A DNA stretch of 64,000 nt, from contig CAZMTA010000013.1 of assembly GCA_964569085.1 (NCBI GenBank), forward strand, positions 34,115 through 98,114, in the 5' to 3' direction. Position numbers and translations under genes: made by a program. Of the stretch, positions 1-8,333 are shown in pieces. The number at the start of each line of letters is the position of its first letter. Positions within the stretch are counted from its first letter, which is position 1. This stretch comes from JAJCZZ01 sp964569085 (GTDB lineage: Bacteria; Gemmatimonadota; Gemmatimonadetes; Longimicrobiales; Gaopeijiaceae). Under the pieces are notes generated by a model that had not been told where the DNA came from, made no database searches, and saw nothing but the letters and a program-made list of their open reading frames with translations.

Positions 1-1
1 C

Positions 2-553
2 CTCCGCAGCGCCACCGGGATCCCCACCGGCCGCCTGGCCGTCTGGTGGCTCCTGGCCTCCGAGGTCGTGATCTTCGGCGGCCTGCTGGCCGCCTACCTC
101 CTGTTCCGGCTGGGCCACCCCGAGTGGGCCGACGCCGCGGCGGTGACCAACACGACCATCGGCGCGACCAACACCTTCGTCCTCCTGACCTCCTCCTTCA
201 CGGCGGTGCTGGCGCACCAGGCCGCGGAGAAGGGTGACGGGAAGAAGGCCGCCAGGTTCCTGGTCTTCACCATCATCGGGGCCTGCCTCTTCCTGGGCAT
301 CAAGAGCTACGAGTGGTGGTACGAGATCTCCCACGGCTACACGATCACCAGCAACGGCTTCTGGTCGTTCTACTACACGGCCGCCGGGCTCCACGCCGCG
401 CACGTCATCGCCGGCGCCATCGTCATGGGCTTCGTGGCGAAGGACGCCGCCCAGGGCAAGGAGCTCCAGCGGGTCGAGCTGGCCGGCATCTACTGGCACT
501 TCGTGGACGTCGTCTGGATCTTCCTCTTCCCTCTCCTCTACATCGCGAAGTAG
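2..553 (+). CDS. Cytochrome c oxidase subunit III (5' truncated by window edge)
   Basis: Integral membrane subunit of an aa3-type heme-copper oxidase that supports proton and electron transfer around the CuB/heme core of subunit I. The readable frame enters the window without a start codon. It opens with the typical subunit III text TGIPTGRLAVWWLLASE and shows about five hydrophobic segments. Family motifs include EWWYEI, a histidine-rich helix (GLHAAHVIAG) and a C-terminal WHFVDVVWIFLFPLLY. It ends 9 nt before the subunit IV gene, so the two are co-transcribed. Subunits I and II are presumably just upstream of the window. Family call is confident; the exact N-terminus is not visible. Confidence 0.93.
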   Translation, partial: LRSATGIPTGRLAVWWLLASEVVIFGGLLAAYLLFRLGHPEWADAAAVTNTTIGATNTFVLLTSSFTAVLAHQAAEKGDGKKAARFLVFTIIGACLFLGIKSYEWWYEISHGYTITSNGFWSFYYTAAGLHAAHVIAGAIVMGFVAKDAAQGKELQRVELAGIYWHFVDVVWIFLFPLLYIAK

Positions 554-562
554 AGGCACGCC

Positions 563-1300
563 ATGGCTGAGCACACCGACACCACCGAGCACCACGACGA
601 CGGCCACCACGACGTCAACTACACCAAGATCTACGTGGCCCTGCTGGTCCTGCTGGTCATCAGCATCCTGGGGCCCGAGATCGGCATCACCTGGGTCACG
701 CTGGTCACGGCCTTCGGGATCGCCCTGGTGAAGGCCACCATGGTGATCAACAACTTCATGCACCTGAAGTGGGAAAAGGCCATCATGAAGTGGATGCTGG
801 CCACGTCCCTGGTCATCGTGGCCCTCTTCTTCTTCGGGGTCGCGCCCGACGTCATGAAGCACGAGGGCCTCCGCTGGCAGAACCTGGCGGCCATGGCCGC
901 CATCGAGCGGGGCATCGAGTCCGAGGATCACGGCGAGGACGGTGAGGGCGAGCACGCCGCCGCCGACGAGGAGCACGCCGCGGAGGAGGACGCCGCGGAG
1001 GCCGAGGCCCCGGCCGCCGTCGCCTTCAACCCGGCCCAGGCCTACACCTCCACCTGCGCCACCTGCCACGGCCCGCAGGGCGGCGGGGACGGCCCCGGCG
1101 CCGCGGCGCTGGACCCGCAGCCCGCCTCCTTCAACGACGCCTCCTTCTGGGAGGGCGCCACCGACGAGAGCATGGCCAACGTCATCAAGAACGGCGGCGC
1201 GGCCGCCGGCCTCTCCGCCGCCATGCCCGCCTGGGGCTCGCTCTACACCGACGAGCAGATCCAGCAGATCGTCGATCACCTGAAGACCTTCCGGCCGTAG
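563..1300 (+). CDS. Cytochrome oxidase subunit IV fused to a C-terminal cytochrome c domain
   Basis: A 245-residue two-part protein. Residues about 20-100 have three hydrophobic segments in the prokaryotic COX4/CtaF pattern, including FMHLKWEKA. Residues about 117-155 form an acidic, Ala/Glu/His-rich linker. Residues about 156-245 are a class I cytochrome c domain with heme-binding CATCH (C165, C168, H169) and a likely axial methionine in AAMPAW (M221). The ATG follows the subunit III stop by 9 nt. In caa3 oxidases the tethered cytochrome c is normally on subunit II, so the fusion to subunit IV is unusual. The likely role (inference) is a built-in electron entry point for this oxidase. The reading frame is continuous through both parts, which argues against a merged annotation. 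Confidence 0.9.
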   Translation: MAEHTDTTEHHDDGHHDVNYTKIYVALLVLLVISILGPEIGITWVTLVTAFGIALVKATMVINNFMHLKWEKAIMKWMLATSLVIVALFFFGVAPDVMKHEGLRWQNLAAMAAIERGIESEDHGEDGEGEHAAADEEHAAEEDAAEAEAPAAVAFNPAQAYTSTCATCHGPQGGGDGPGAAALDPQPASFNDASFWEGATDESMANVIKNGGAAAGLSAAMPAWGSLYTDEQIQQIVDHLKTFRP

Positions 1301-1333
1301 CCGCGCCGGAGACCCTCCCACCCCGCGAGCAGC

Positions 1334-1933
1334 ATGCAGAGCGCCACTGCCCCCGAGATGGAGACGAGGCCCGAGCCCCGTCCGAGGAGGAAGATCCTCC
1401 CCGACGGCGTCCTCGGGATGCTCCTCTTCATCTTCACGGAGGCCATGCTGTTCGCCGGGTTCATCTCGGCCTTCGTCATCGTGAAGTCCCGGGCGGCCGG
1501 GCAGATGTGGCCTCCCTACGGCCAGCCCCGGCTCCCTGCCGAGGAGACCGCCGTCAACACGGCGGCGCTGCTCCTGAGCGGGCTGGTCCTCGGGTTCGCC
1601 CAGTACGCCTACCGGAAGGACCGCCGCCGGGCTCTGGTGCCCTTCGCGGCGTCCATCCTCCTGGGGCTCTTCTTCGTGGGCTTCCAGGGCGTGGAATGGG
1701 CCCAGCTCCTGGCGCAGGGGCTGACCATCCAGTCGTCCTCCTACGGGGGCTTCTTCTACCTCATCGTCGGAGCCCACGCGCTCCACGCGGTGGGAGCCCT
1801 GGCTGCGCTGGGCTGGGCCTGGGTCCGGCTCCAGCGGGACGACCTGAGCCAGCCGGCCTTCGCCACGGTGCAGCTCTTCTGGTACTTCGTCGTCCTCCTC
1901 TGGCCTCTCCTCTACTGGCAGGTGTACCTGTGA
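1334..1933 (+). CDS. Second heme-copper oxidase subunit III-like protein
   Basis: A 199-residue integral membrane protein with about five predicted helices. Subunit III features include LLFIFTEAMLFAGFISAF near the N-terminus, a GAHALHAVGA helix and C-terminal LFWYFVVLLWPLLYWQ. It is clearly paralogous in fold to the subunit III that ends at 553 but is not a copy of it. It lies 33 nt after the subunit IV/cytochrome c fusion and overlaps the next gene by 4 nt, so it belongs to the oxidase operon. Two subunit III genes in one operon may mean two alternative subunits or an assembly role. Family call is firm; the specific role is not known. Confidence 0.87.
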   Translation: MQSATAPEMETRPEPRPRRKILPDGVLGMLLFIFTEAMLFAGFISAFVIVKSRAAGQMWPPYGQPRLPAEETAVNTAALLLSGLVLGFAQYAYRKDRRRALVPFAASILLGLFFVGFQGVEWAQLLAQGLTIQSSSYGGFFYLIVGAHALHAVGALAALGWAWVRLQRDDLSQPAFATVQLFWYFVVLLWPLLYWQVYL

Positions 1934-2196
1934 TCTCCTCGCGACGCTGGATCATCGGTGGCCTGGCCCTGCTCCTCCTGGCGCTCCTCCCCGACGTGGC
2001 GGCGGCGTGCCCGGTCTGCTTCGACCCCCGGGAGGAGAACCGCATGGCCTTCCTGGCCACGACGGCCTTCCTGAGTTTCCTGCCCCTGGGCATGGTGGCG
2101 GGGGCCGGATACTGGCTGCGGCGACGGATGCACGAGATCGACGAAGCCGAGGCCGAGGAGCTTCTCGGCGAGGCCGGGGAGACCCCCGAGCGGTGA
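1930..2196 (+). CDS. Small membrane protein with CPVCF motif, oxidase operon
   Basis: An 88-residue protein whose GTG start overlaps the preceding stop (GTGA), so the genes are translationally coupled. It has an N-terminal hydrophobic signal or anchor (about residues 7-23), then ACPVCF with a CxxC pair placed just outside the membrane. A second hydrophobic helix follows at about 38-58, with a positively charged WLRRRMHE and an acidic Glu-rich tail. The CxxC next to the membrane in an oxidase operon could bind copper or act in thiol chemistry during CuA/CuB assembly, but that is inference. I do not recognise a named family. Confidence 0.75.
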   Translation: MISSRRWIIGGLALLLLALLPDVAAACPVCFDPREENRMAFLATTAFLSFLPLGMVAGAGYWLRRRMHEIDEAEAEELLGEAGETPER

Positions 2197-2483
2197 GCCC
2201 CACGCCCTACGCCTGGGTGCTGCTGGGCAGCACCTTCGTCCTCTCCGCCCTCTGGGCGGCGGTCCTGCTCGTCCTCGTGCGCCTGCGCGAGGCCGACGGA
2301 GCGTCCGGCCGTCCGGCCCACCGGGGCCACATGGGGGTCGAGCTCGCCTGGGCGGTGATCCCGGCGCTTCTCGTCCTGGCCGTGGTCGTGCCCGCTCTCC
2401 AGTCGGGCTCCCTTCCGGTCGACGGTCCCGCGGCCCGGAGCCCCCGCGTAGCCGCCGCCACCCCGGTCGTCCCCGCGGACTGA
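2193..2483 (+). CDS. Cytochrome oxidase subunit II-like transmembrane hairpin lacking the CuA domain
   Basis: A 96-residue protein with a GTG start overlapping the previous stop (GTGA). It has two hydrophobic helices at about residues 6-27 and 47-66. The second, GVELAWAVIPALLVLAVVVP, closely matches the second helix of oxidase subunit II, where an ExxWTxIPAxxL pattern is conserved. The protein then ends in a Pro/Ala-rich tail without the cupredoxin CuA domain or its Cys/His ligands. It may be a degenerate or accessory subunit that occupies the subunit II membrane site. As the last coupled gene of the oxidase set it is probably expressed with it. Confidence 0.7.
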   Translation: MSPTPYAWVLLGSTFVLSALWAAVLLVLVRLREADGASGRPAHRGHMGVELAWAVIPALLVLAVVVPALQSGSLPVDGPAARSPRVAAATPVVPAD

Positions 2484-2592
2484 GGCTCCCGGCCCTCCGA
2501 TCCCGGAGGGCTCCGACGGCCCCGCCGTTGCGGCGGGTCCCACCGCCGTCGCACCATGGGGGACGTTCGACCCCCACCTGGAGGCCCGCCCG

Positions 2593-3279
2593 GTGAGCGC
2601 ACCCCCTCCCGATCCCCGGCCCGAAGGACCCCTCGCCCCGGTGCGGCGACACTACACCGCGCCCACCGGCGGCCGCACCCGCGACGCCTTCGAGCAGGCG
2701 CAGAACCTGAAGATCGCCCTCTGGTCGCTGGTGGGTGTGGCCCTCGGGGGCCTGGGCGGGTTCGTGGGCGGCCACCCCTTCGTTGGAGCCCTCGTGGGCG
2801 GCGTGGCGATGTACATGATGGTCCAGGGCCTGGTCGGGGCGTCGGGCGCCGCCGGCAGCCGGATCCACGCTCCGTCCGGCGCGAGCACCCCCCACGCCCG
2901 GGAGCACTCCCGCGCCGAGTCGCTGGTGGTGCGGGGGCACTACCGGGAGGCGGTGGAGGTCTTCGAGGCGGCCATCGCCGAGGACCCGGGCGACCCCACG
3001 CCCTACCTCCGCATCGCCCGGGTCCACCGGGACCACCTGGACGAGCTGGAGGCGGCGGCGGGGTGGTTCCGTCGGGCGCTCCGGGACGCGGACCTGACGC
3101 CGGGGCGGGCTGCGGTGGCCCGTCGGGAGCTGGTGGAGCTGTACGTGCACCGCATGGGGGAGGAGGCGCGGGCGGCGCCGGAGCTGGCGCGCATGGCCGA
3201 GGAGCTCGCGGGGACCGAGGACGGAGAGTGGGCGGCGAGGGAGCTGGCGCGGATCAAGGAGTCCATGCGGGAGGGGTAG
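2593..3279 (+). CDS. Membrane-anchored TPR-like protein, function unknown
   Basis: A 228-residue protein from a GTG start. Residues about 1-35 are charged and cytoplasm-like. About 40-80 contain two glycine-rich hydrophobic segments (LVGVALGGLGGFVGG, ALVGGVAMYMMV) forming a hairpin. About 98-190 hold two TPR-like helical repeats (HYREAVEVFEAAIAEDPGDPTPYLRIA is characteristic in pattern). The tail is rich in Ala and Glu. It lies 109 nt after the oxidase genes and may or may not share their transcript. TPR domains mediate protein contacts, so an assembly or scaffold role is possible, but nothing specific can be assigned. Confidence 0.7.
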   Translation: MSAPPPDPRPEGPLAPVRRHYTAPTGGRTRDAFEQAQNLKIALWSLVGVALGGLGGFVGGHPFVGALVGGVAMYMMVQGLVGASGAAGSRIHAPSGASTPHAREHSRAESLVVRGHYREAVEVFEAAIAEDPGDPTPYLRIARVHRDHLDELEAAAGWFRRALRDADLTPGRAAVARRELVELYVHRMGEEARAAPELARMAEELAGTEDGEWAARELARIKESMREG

Positions 3280-3294
3280 GGCGGCCTTCGTGAC

Positions 3295-3444
3295 GGGGGG
3301 CCCCACCGCGGGCTCCCTGCGAGGAGACCGCTTCGCCGATGTGGGCGAGGGGGCACCATGCCGTGAGGGTGGCTCCGCTCTGCTCGGGGCCGACCGGATC
3401 CCCTCGCAGAGTCTCCGTGCAGGGAGCCCGCGGTGGGGCCCCCC
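3295..3444. repeat. Foldback element: 150 bp bounded by 26-bp perfect inverted arms
   Basis: Positions 3295-3320 are the exact reverse complement of 3419-3444 (26 of 26). After a 2-nt mismatch the complementarity continues for 6 more pairs (GGAGAC with GTCTCC), giving arms of about 34 nt around an 82-nt centre with no convincing ORF. No clear target-site duplication flanks it. It sits in a 545-bp gap (3280-3824) between the end of the oxidase region and the convergent susD terminator. A MITE-like remnant or a very stable RNA foldback both fit. Confidence 0.8.
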
Positions 3445-3650
3445 ACCCTGGTGGCGATTCCTGCCTGTCCACCGTTTCGGGTTTCCGGGCGGGCGTCCTG
3501 GTCCCCCCGAGGGGCGGGCCGTGGCGGGCTGGCGCCCGCCTTCGTCGTGCGGGTGGGTTCGCCACCGGTGCCCGGCGGGCGGCCGCTGCGCGGCCTGGCC
3601 GGGCGTGCCTACGATCCCTTTCCCGGTCGTTCCGAAGCTTCGCTCCGGGG

Positions 3651-3728
3651 GGCCTCGCGGCGCTGCGCGCCTGACTCGGCCGGGGTTTCCGGGGCTGCGC
3701 CCCGGTTGGCCTCGCGGCGCTGCGCGCC
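3651..3728. repeat. Pair of 21-bp direct repeats with hairpin potential
   Basis: The same 21-mer, starting GGCCTCGCGG and ending TGCGCGCC, occurs at 3651-3671 and 3708-3728, 57 bp apart, with weaker similarity extending on both sides. Each copy can fold on itself (GGCGC-TG-CGCGCC). The rest of 3445-3762 shows no coding pattern, promoter or RNA gene that I can recognise. A degenerate tandem duplication of about 57 bp is the simplest description. Confidence 0.65.
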
Positions 3729-3762
3729 GGGCTCGGCCTGGGCTTCCAGGGGGGCAAAGAAA

Positions 3763-3790
3763 CGGGGCCGGCGCTTTCGCGCCGGCCCCG
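3763..3790 (-). terminator. Intrinsic-type terminator behind susD
   Basis: A 12-bp perfect GC stem (3763-3774 with 3779-3790) closes on a TTTC loop. Read on the minus strand it is followed by TTTCTTT. It lies 35 nt past the susD stop, so it most likely ends the susCD transcript. The plus side also has a T-rich stretch, so it could work in both directions. Confidence 0.8.
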
Positions 3791-3824
3791 GTGCTTCTTT
3801 GCTTCCTTCCCTAGCGTGCGTGGA

Positions 3825-5147
3825 TCAGGGCACGTTCGGGTTGGTGTTCTGCTCCGACTCGGGGATCGGGAAGCAGTAGTCCCGGGTGGTCAGGTGCGAG
3901 CCGGTGTCCAGGCTTCCGCTGACCTGCTCCAGGGGCTGGAGCTCGCCGGGCGTGTTGTTCTCGTTCCAGCGCCGGAGCGCCGGGAGACGACGGGCCTCGA
4001 GCCACATCTCGATGGCGTGCTCGCGCTTGAGCGCGGCCCACGCCTCCGCCATGGTGGCCGGAGTGACGGGGCCCATGCCGGCGGAGGCCCGCAGGTTGTT
4101 GATGATGCCCACGGCCGTACCCATGTCGCCGTTGTTCAGCGCGGCCTCGGCCTGGATGAGGCGCATCTCCGGACCCGAGCTGAGCTCGATGTCCGCGTCG
4201 TCGCTGGGGTACTTGGTCTGCGGGTTCCAGGGAACGAGACCGCAGCAGGACGTCGAGGCGTCCCCGGTCTCGCCGGTCACCCGGTACGGGACCCGGGGGT
4301 CTCCGTCGGGGTTGCCCACGGGCTCGAAGCCGTAGTCCTCCACCCAGGTGCTCCACTGGGTGTGGGCCTTGTACGGCTGGCCCTTGGTGGCCAGGTAGAC
4401 CCGGTTGCCCTGGGAGTCGTCTCCGATGTTGAAGTAGGGGACGACGTAGCTGAAGCCGTCGGGCACCTGGTTGGCGTCCGCGACCGCGGCCGACCAGTTC
4501 CCCAGGTAGGCGTTCACCGACGCCCGGCCGGCGATGGCCGCCGTCCGCACATCGCCGGTGCCGAGGCTCGCGGCCTGGTCGAACAGCTCGATGGCCCGCG
4601 TCAGGAACGTCCCGTTGTCCTGCGGGGCCCCGCCGTCCACGACCACCTGGCAGAGGGACTCACCGCCCAGGCGATAGGCGTATCCGCCCCAGAGGTAGAG
4701 CTGGGCCAGCTGCGCCTGGTCCTGATCGCCGCTGTCCAGGCCCTGGATGCGCTCCAGGCCGTTCTCGACCATGAAGCGCGCCCGGTGGACGTTCTCCCAG
4801 TGGGTGCCCACCTCGTCGTCGTTGAGCTCACCCCGCTGCTGCTCGGGGGTGATGCCGAAGCTCCCGGTGGAGCCCGACGGGTGGATCTCCCGGGCCACGG
4901 CGCCTCCCGTGTACGCGATCCAGTTGATCGCGTCCGCGAGGGCCCGGCCGGCGCCGTTCACGATGGCGCTCTGGGCGTCGGGGGAATTGAGGAAGTCGGA
5001 TGCGATGGGTCCGGGGTTCACCACGTCGGTGTCGCACGCGGCGAGCCCGAGCCCGAGGGTCAGGGCGAGAACGCCCTTCACCCCGTTCCGGGTCTTGCGC
5101 CAAGCCGGCTGCCGCCCGCTGGCGCGCTTGCTCGTGTCGCTCGTCAT
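3825..5147 (-). CDS. RagB/SusD family nutrient-binding outer membrane lipoprotein
   Basis: A 440-residue surface lipoprotein that captures substrate and passes it to the partner TonB-dependent channel. After a Lys/Arg-rich start it has a hydrophobic stretch ending in the lipobox GLAAC (Cys about 38). Helical TPR-like SusD features follow, including QRGELNDDEVGTHWENVHRAR, RLIQAEAALNNGD and, near the end, FPIPESEQNTNPNV, the classic C-terminal SusD signature. The ATG has an AAGGAGG Shine-Dalgarno just upstream and the gene starts 9 nt after the susC stop, so the pair is one unit. The substrate cannot be told from sequence; in this phylum such pairs are not restricted to glycans. Confidence 0.95.
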   Translation of the reverse strand: MTSDTSKRASGRQPAWRKTRNGVKGVLALTLGLGLAACDTDVVNPGPIASDFLNSPDAQSAIVNGAGRALADAINWIAYTGGAVAREIHPSGSTGSFGITPEQQRGELNDDEVGTHWENVHRARFMVENGLERIQGLDSGDQDQAQLAQLYLWGGYAYRLGGESLCQVVVDGGAPQDNGTFLTRAIELFDQAASLGTGDVRTAAIAGRASVNAYLGNWSAAVADANQVPDGFSYVVPYFNIGDDSQGNRVYLATKGQPYKAHTQWSTWVEDYGFEPVGNPDGDPRVPYRVTGETGDASTSCCGLVPWNPQTKYPSDDADIELSSGPEMRLIQAEAALNNGDMGTAVGIINNLRASAGMGPVTPATMAEAWAALKREHAIEMWLEARRLPALRRWNENNTPGELQPLEQVSGSLDTGSHLTTRDYCFPIPESEQNTNPNVP

Positions 5148-5156
5148 GTCGCCTCC

Positions 5157-8100
5157 TTAGAAGCTGACGCGCAGAGCCACGGAGAACGTGGCCGGCGGCG
5201 GAATGTGTTCGCTGATGGACGTCACCAGGAAGTCCCCGGTGCTCACGCCGTCACGGCTGATGGGGTTGTTGTCGCTGTTGCCCCCCATCTCCGGGTCGTA
5301 GTGCGTCCAGTCGTCGTTGGTCCAGCGCCAGATGTTCCGACCCGAGAAGGTCAGGTTGGCGCCCCCGCTGGCGGGGATCAGGCTCGCCGGAAGCGGAACC
5401 TGGACGGTGACCTCGCGGATCTTGAAGAAGTCCGCGGACTCCGCCCAGAACTCGCTCTCCACCAGGTTCGGGTTGCAGCGCGCCCGCTGCATCGCGGTGA
5501 GCGCCCCGTAGTTGGGGGAGTTGGACGGGGTCATCGGGCCGTTCTGGGTGTTGGTCCCGGCGATGGCGTACTCGGCGTAGCAGCCGGGCCAGATGACGGA
5601 GCGCCCGAGGGCGTTGCTCGCCACACCGACCGTGACGTAGTGGCCGCCCTGGTACTCACCGCGGGCGGAGACCAGCACGTTCCCGGGGAGGGTGATGCTG
5701 GTGTTCACGCCGAAGATCGTGGTGGGCGCGTTGGGCCCGTAGATCTGGTCGTCCTCGATGATCGGGTCGGCGATGGCGTCGGGGTTCATGACCTTCTCGC
5801 CCCGGATCACCGGCACGGGCTGGCCGTCGATGATCCAGCCGTTGCCGCCCACGGCGAGCTCGCCGATCTCGTCCGGCAGGCCGGCCTCGCTGTCGTTGGT
5901 GCTGAGGCTGAAGCCCAGGTCCCAGTTCCAGGTGTCGCCCTGGATCAGGGTGGCCAGCGTCGAGATCTCGAAGCCCTTGTTCTTGATCTCACCCACGTTC
6001 TCGAGCTGCGAGTTGCCGCCGTTCACGTCCACGAAGCCCGTGGAAGGGGGCTGCGGCACGGAGAAGAGGGCGTCCGTGGTCTTCTGGTTGTAGTACGTGA
6101 AGTCCAGCGACAGGCGGTTGTCCCAGAAGGATCCGTCGAAGCCGAGCTCGTACTCGGTGGTGCGCTCGGGGCCCAGGTTCGGGTTGCCCAGCACGCGCGG
6201 GAAGAAGGCGGGCACGCCGCCCCAGCCCACGCCGTCGTAGGTCTGCACGGCGTCGAAGGCGCCCGGCGCGCGGCCGGACTCACCCCAGGCGGCACGGAGC
6301 TTCACCTGGCCCATGCCGTCGCTCCAGAAGTCCTCGTCGGAGATGACCCAGGACCCGGAGACCTTCGGGTAGAACTCGAGCCCGAAGTCCTCACCGAAGG
6401 CCGAGTTTCCGTCCACCCGGAAGCCGGCGGTGAGGAAGTACTTGTCGCTGAAGTCCAGGACGTTCTGGACGAAGAAGCCGGCGTTGACCACCCGCTCCCG
6501 CACCTCGAAGCCCAGCTTGGTCCCCGCGGTGGTCACCGTGGGGGCACCGGGCCCGGGGAAGTCCTCACCGTAGGCCACGGTCTGCTGCGTCTCGGAGGTC
6601 ACGCTCTGACCACCGAAGGAGAGCGCCGTGCCGATGGAGCCGGTGAGGTCGTAGTTGAACGTACCGACGTAGTCGAACGTCAGCGTCTCGAACTCGCTGC
6701 GGCCGTCGGCCAGGATCCCGTCGGGAGCCAGCGCGAAGCCGAAGGGGCGGAGGTTCCGATTGTCCTGCTCCGCCAGGTCGTACCCGATGCTCAGGCGGTT
6801 CGTGAAGTTGGAGAGCGGCGTCCACGTCGCCGTACCACCGGTCACCAGGTGGTCGATCTGCGTGCTGATCGTCTGGTTGAGGAGCGGATCGATGGCCGCC
6901 CGCGACTCGTCGCCCTGGTAGTTCGCGTCACGCCGGAAGACGTTCAGCGTCAGCCCGTGGGCGTTGTTCCCCGCCGCCGTGTTGTAGAACTCGTCGTTGG
7001 TGTAGGACGTGTTCCACTGGAGCTGCAGGTTCTCCAGGGGGGTGAAGGTGAAGTTCCCCCGGACCGTCGCCGTCTTCTGCACGTCGTTGGGGAGGACGCC
7101 CTCGTCGTCGGCGTACGACCCCGACACGAAGTACTGGAGGCCCTCGCCGCCGCCGGACACCGACAGGTTGTACTTCTGCTGGTAGGCGTCGCGCAGCCAC
7201 GGATCGATGAAGATGAAGTCCGAGGAACCGCCGGCCGAGGTCTCGCTGGGCTCGGAGGACGGACGCAGGGACGGGTCCACGCCGAACTTCTGAAGGCGCT
7301 GGAAGCCCTGGGTCACCGACGCGTTCCACCGGGCCTGACCCTGGTGGCCGCGCTTGGTGAAGATCTGGATCACGCCGGCCGCGGCCTCGGTGCCGTACAG
7401 CGTGGTGGCCGCGGCGCCCTTGATGACCTCGATGCGGGCGATGTCGTCGGGGTTGATGTTGTTCAGCGGGCTCGCCACGTCGTTGCCGCTCCGGCCGGGG
7501 TACCCGGTGGGCGGCACGTTCTTGTGGAACGCGTCGGAGCGCATCCGCACCCCGTCGACGTAGATGAGCGGCTGGTTGGACATGGCCACCGACACGTTGC
7601 CGCGGAGGCGGATCTTGGCGCCGCCGCCGGCGTTGCCGGAGGTCTGCATGACCGTCATGCCGGGGACACGCCCCTGGAGGAGACCGTCCACGTTGGTGGG
7701 GTTCTCCGGGAGGTCCGCCACGTCGAGCTGGGCGATGGTGTTGCCCACCTCACGGCGCCGGGCGGCGCCGGCGGTGCCGGTCACGACGATCTCGTCGAGC
7801 CCCAGCGCCTCGCTCTCCAGGGCGAAATCCTGGGTGAGGGTCTGTCCGCCCGTCACCTCGATCTGGACGTCCTGGGTCCCGTACCCGAGGCGCTCCGCGC
7901 GCAGGGTGTAGGAACCGGCCGGGACGTTCACGACCAGGTAGCGGCCATTGGAGTTGGTGAGGGTGCCGAGCCCGGTGCCCACCAGGTAGACCTGCACCGA
8001 GGGCATGATGGCGCCGGACTGGGCGTCTGTCACGTTCCCGGTGATGGTGCCGGTCTGCTGGGTGAGGGCCGGGGTCGCGGCCACGAGAGATCCGGCGACG

Positions 8101-8174
8101 AGGGCGACGGCCGTGAGGGCCGTGCGCCATCGAGGCGGCCTTGCTCGGCCGCGTCGGGCCAGTAGCTGATTCAT
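5157..8174 (-). CDS. SusC/RagA family TonB-linked outer membrane receptor
   Basis: A 1005-residue outer membrane transporter energised by TonB/ExbBD. It has a signal peptide (about residues 1-38), then a carboxypeptidase-regulatory-like beta domain (TGTITGNVTDAQSGAIMPSV, about 40-120). A TonB-box-like EIVVTGTAG and a plug domain (GLLQGRVPGM, PLIYVDGVRM, RIEVIKGAAATTLYG) come next. A long beta-barrel follows and ends in VALRVSF, with the expected terminal phenylalanine. The ATG has a GGAGGAAG ribosome site. Full length for the family. It is followed directly by susD. Two lipoproteins lie upstream on the same strand, the nearer starting 159 nt before it. Confidence 0.95.
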   Translation of the reverse strand: MNQLLARRGRARPPRWRTALTAVALVAGSLVAATPALTQQTGTITGNVTDAQSGAIMPSVQVYLVGTGLGTLTNSNGRYLVVNVPAGSYTLRAERLGYGTQDVQIEVTGGQTLTQDFALESEALGLDEIVVTGTAGAARRREVGNTIAQLDVADLPENPTNVDGLLQGRVPGMTVMQTSGNAGGGAKIRLRGNVSVAMSNQPLIYVDGVRMRSDAFHKNVPPTGYPGRSGNDVASPLNNINPDDIARIEVIKGAAATTLYGTEAAAGVIQIFTKRGHQGQARWNASVTQGFQRLQKFGVDPSLRPSSEPSETSAGGSSDFIFIDPWLRDAYQQKYNLSVSGGGEGLQYFVSGSYADDEGVLPNDVQKTATVRGNFTFTPLENLQLQWNTSYTNDEFYNTAAGNNAHGLTLNVFRRDANYQGDESRAAIDPLLNQTISTQIDHLVTGGTATWTPLSNFTNRLSIGYDLAEQDNRNLRPFGFALAPDGILADGRSEFETLTFDYVGTFNYDLTGSIGTALSFGGQSVTSETQQTVAYGEDFPGPGAPTVTTAGTKLGFEVRERVVNAGFFVQNVLDFSDKYFLTAGFRVDGNSAFGEDFGLEFYPKVSGSWVISDEDFWSDGMGQVKLRAAWGESGRAPGAFDAVQTYDGVGWGGVPAFFPRVLGNPNLGPERTTEYELGFDGSFWDNRLSLDFTYYNQKTTDALFSVPQPPSTGFVDVNGGNSQLENVGEIKNKGFEISTLATLIQGDTWNWDLGFSLSTNDSEAGLPDEIGELAVGGNGWIIDGQPVPVIRGEKVMNPDAIADPIIEDDQIYGPNAPTTIFGVNTSITLPGNVLVSARGEYQGGHYVTVGVASNALGRSVIWPGCYAEYAIAGTNTQNGPMTPSNSPNYGALTAMQRARCNPNLVESEFWAESADFFKIREVTVQVPLPASLIPASGGANLTFSGRNIWRWTNDDWTHYDPEMGGNSDNNPISRDGVSTGDFLVTSISEHIPPPATFSVALRVSF

Positions 8175-8333
8175 CGGTTGCTTCCTCCTCTGGGGTTTTG
8201 CCGGGCGTCCACCGGCTGTCGAGCCGGCCTTCGGCCGGTTCGGACGGGCAGGACCCCGGCGGCGTACGACGGGTGTCCACGCGAGTACGACGAAGACTGG
8301 GGTGGCGGTCTCCTCCTTTTCACGGGTTCGCGA

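Noticed and set aside
1..1933. A frame error duplicating subunit III
   Set aside because: The two subunit III-like proteins differ in sequence and each has its own complete set of family motifs; a third gene lies between them.
3816..8165. 1449-codon open frame on the plus strand opposite susC/susD
   Set aside because: Long antisense frames are common at this GC content. Its translation is low-complexity (Val, Gly, Arg, His) while the minus strand encodes clear SusC and SusD motifs with ribosome sites.
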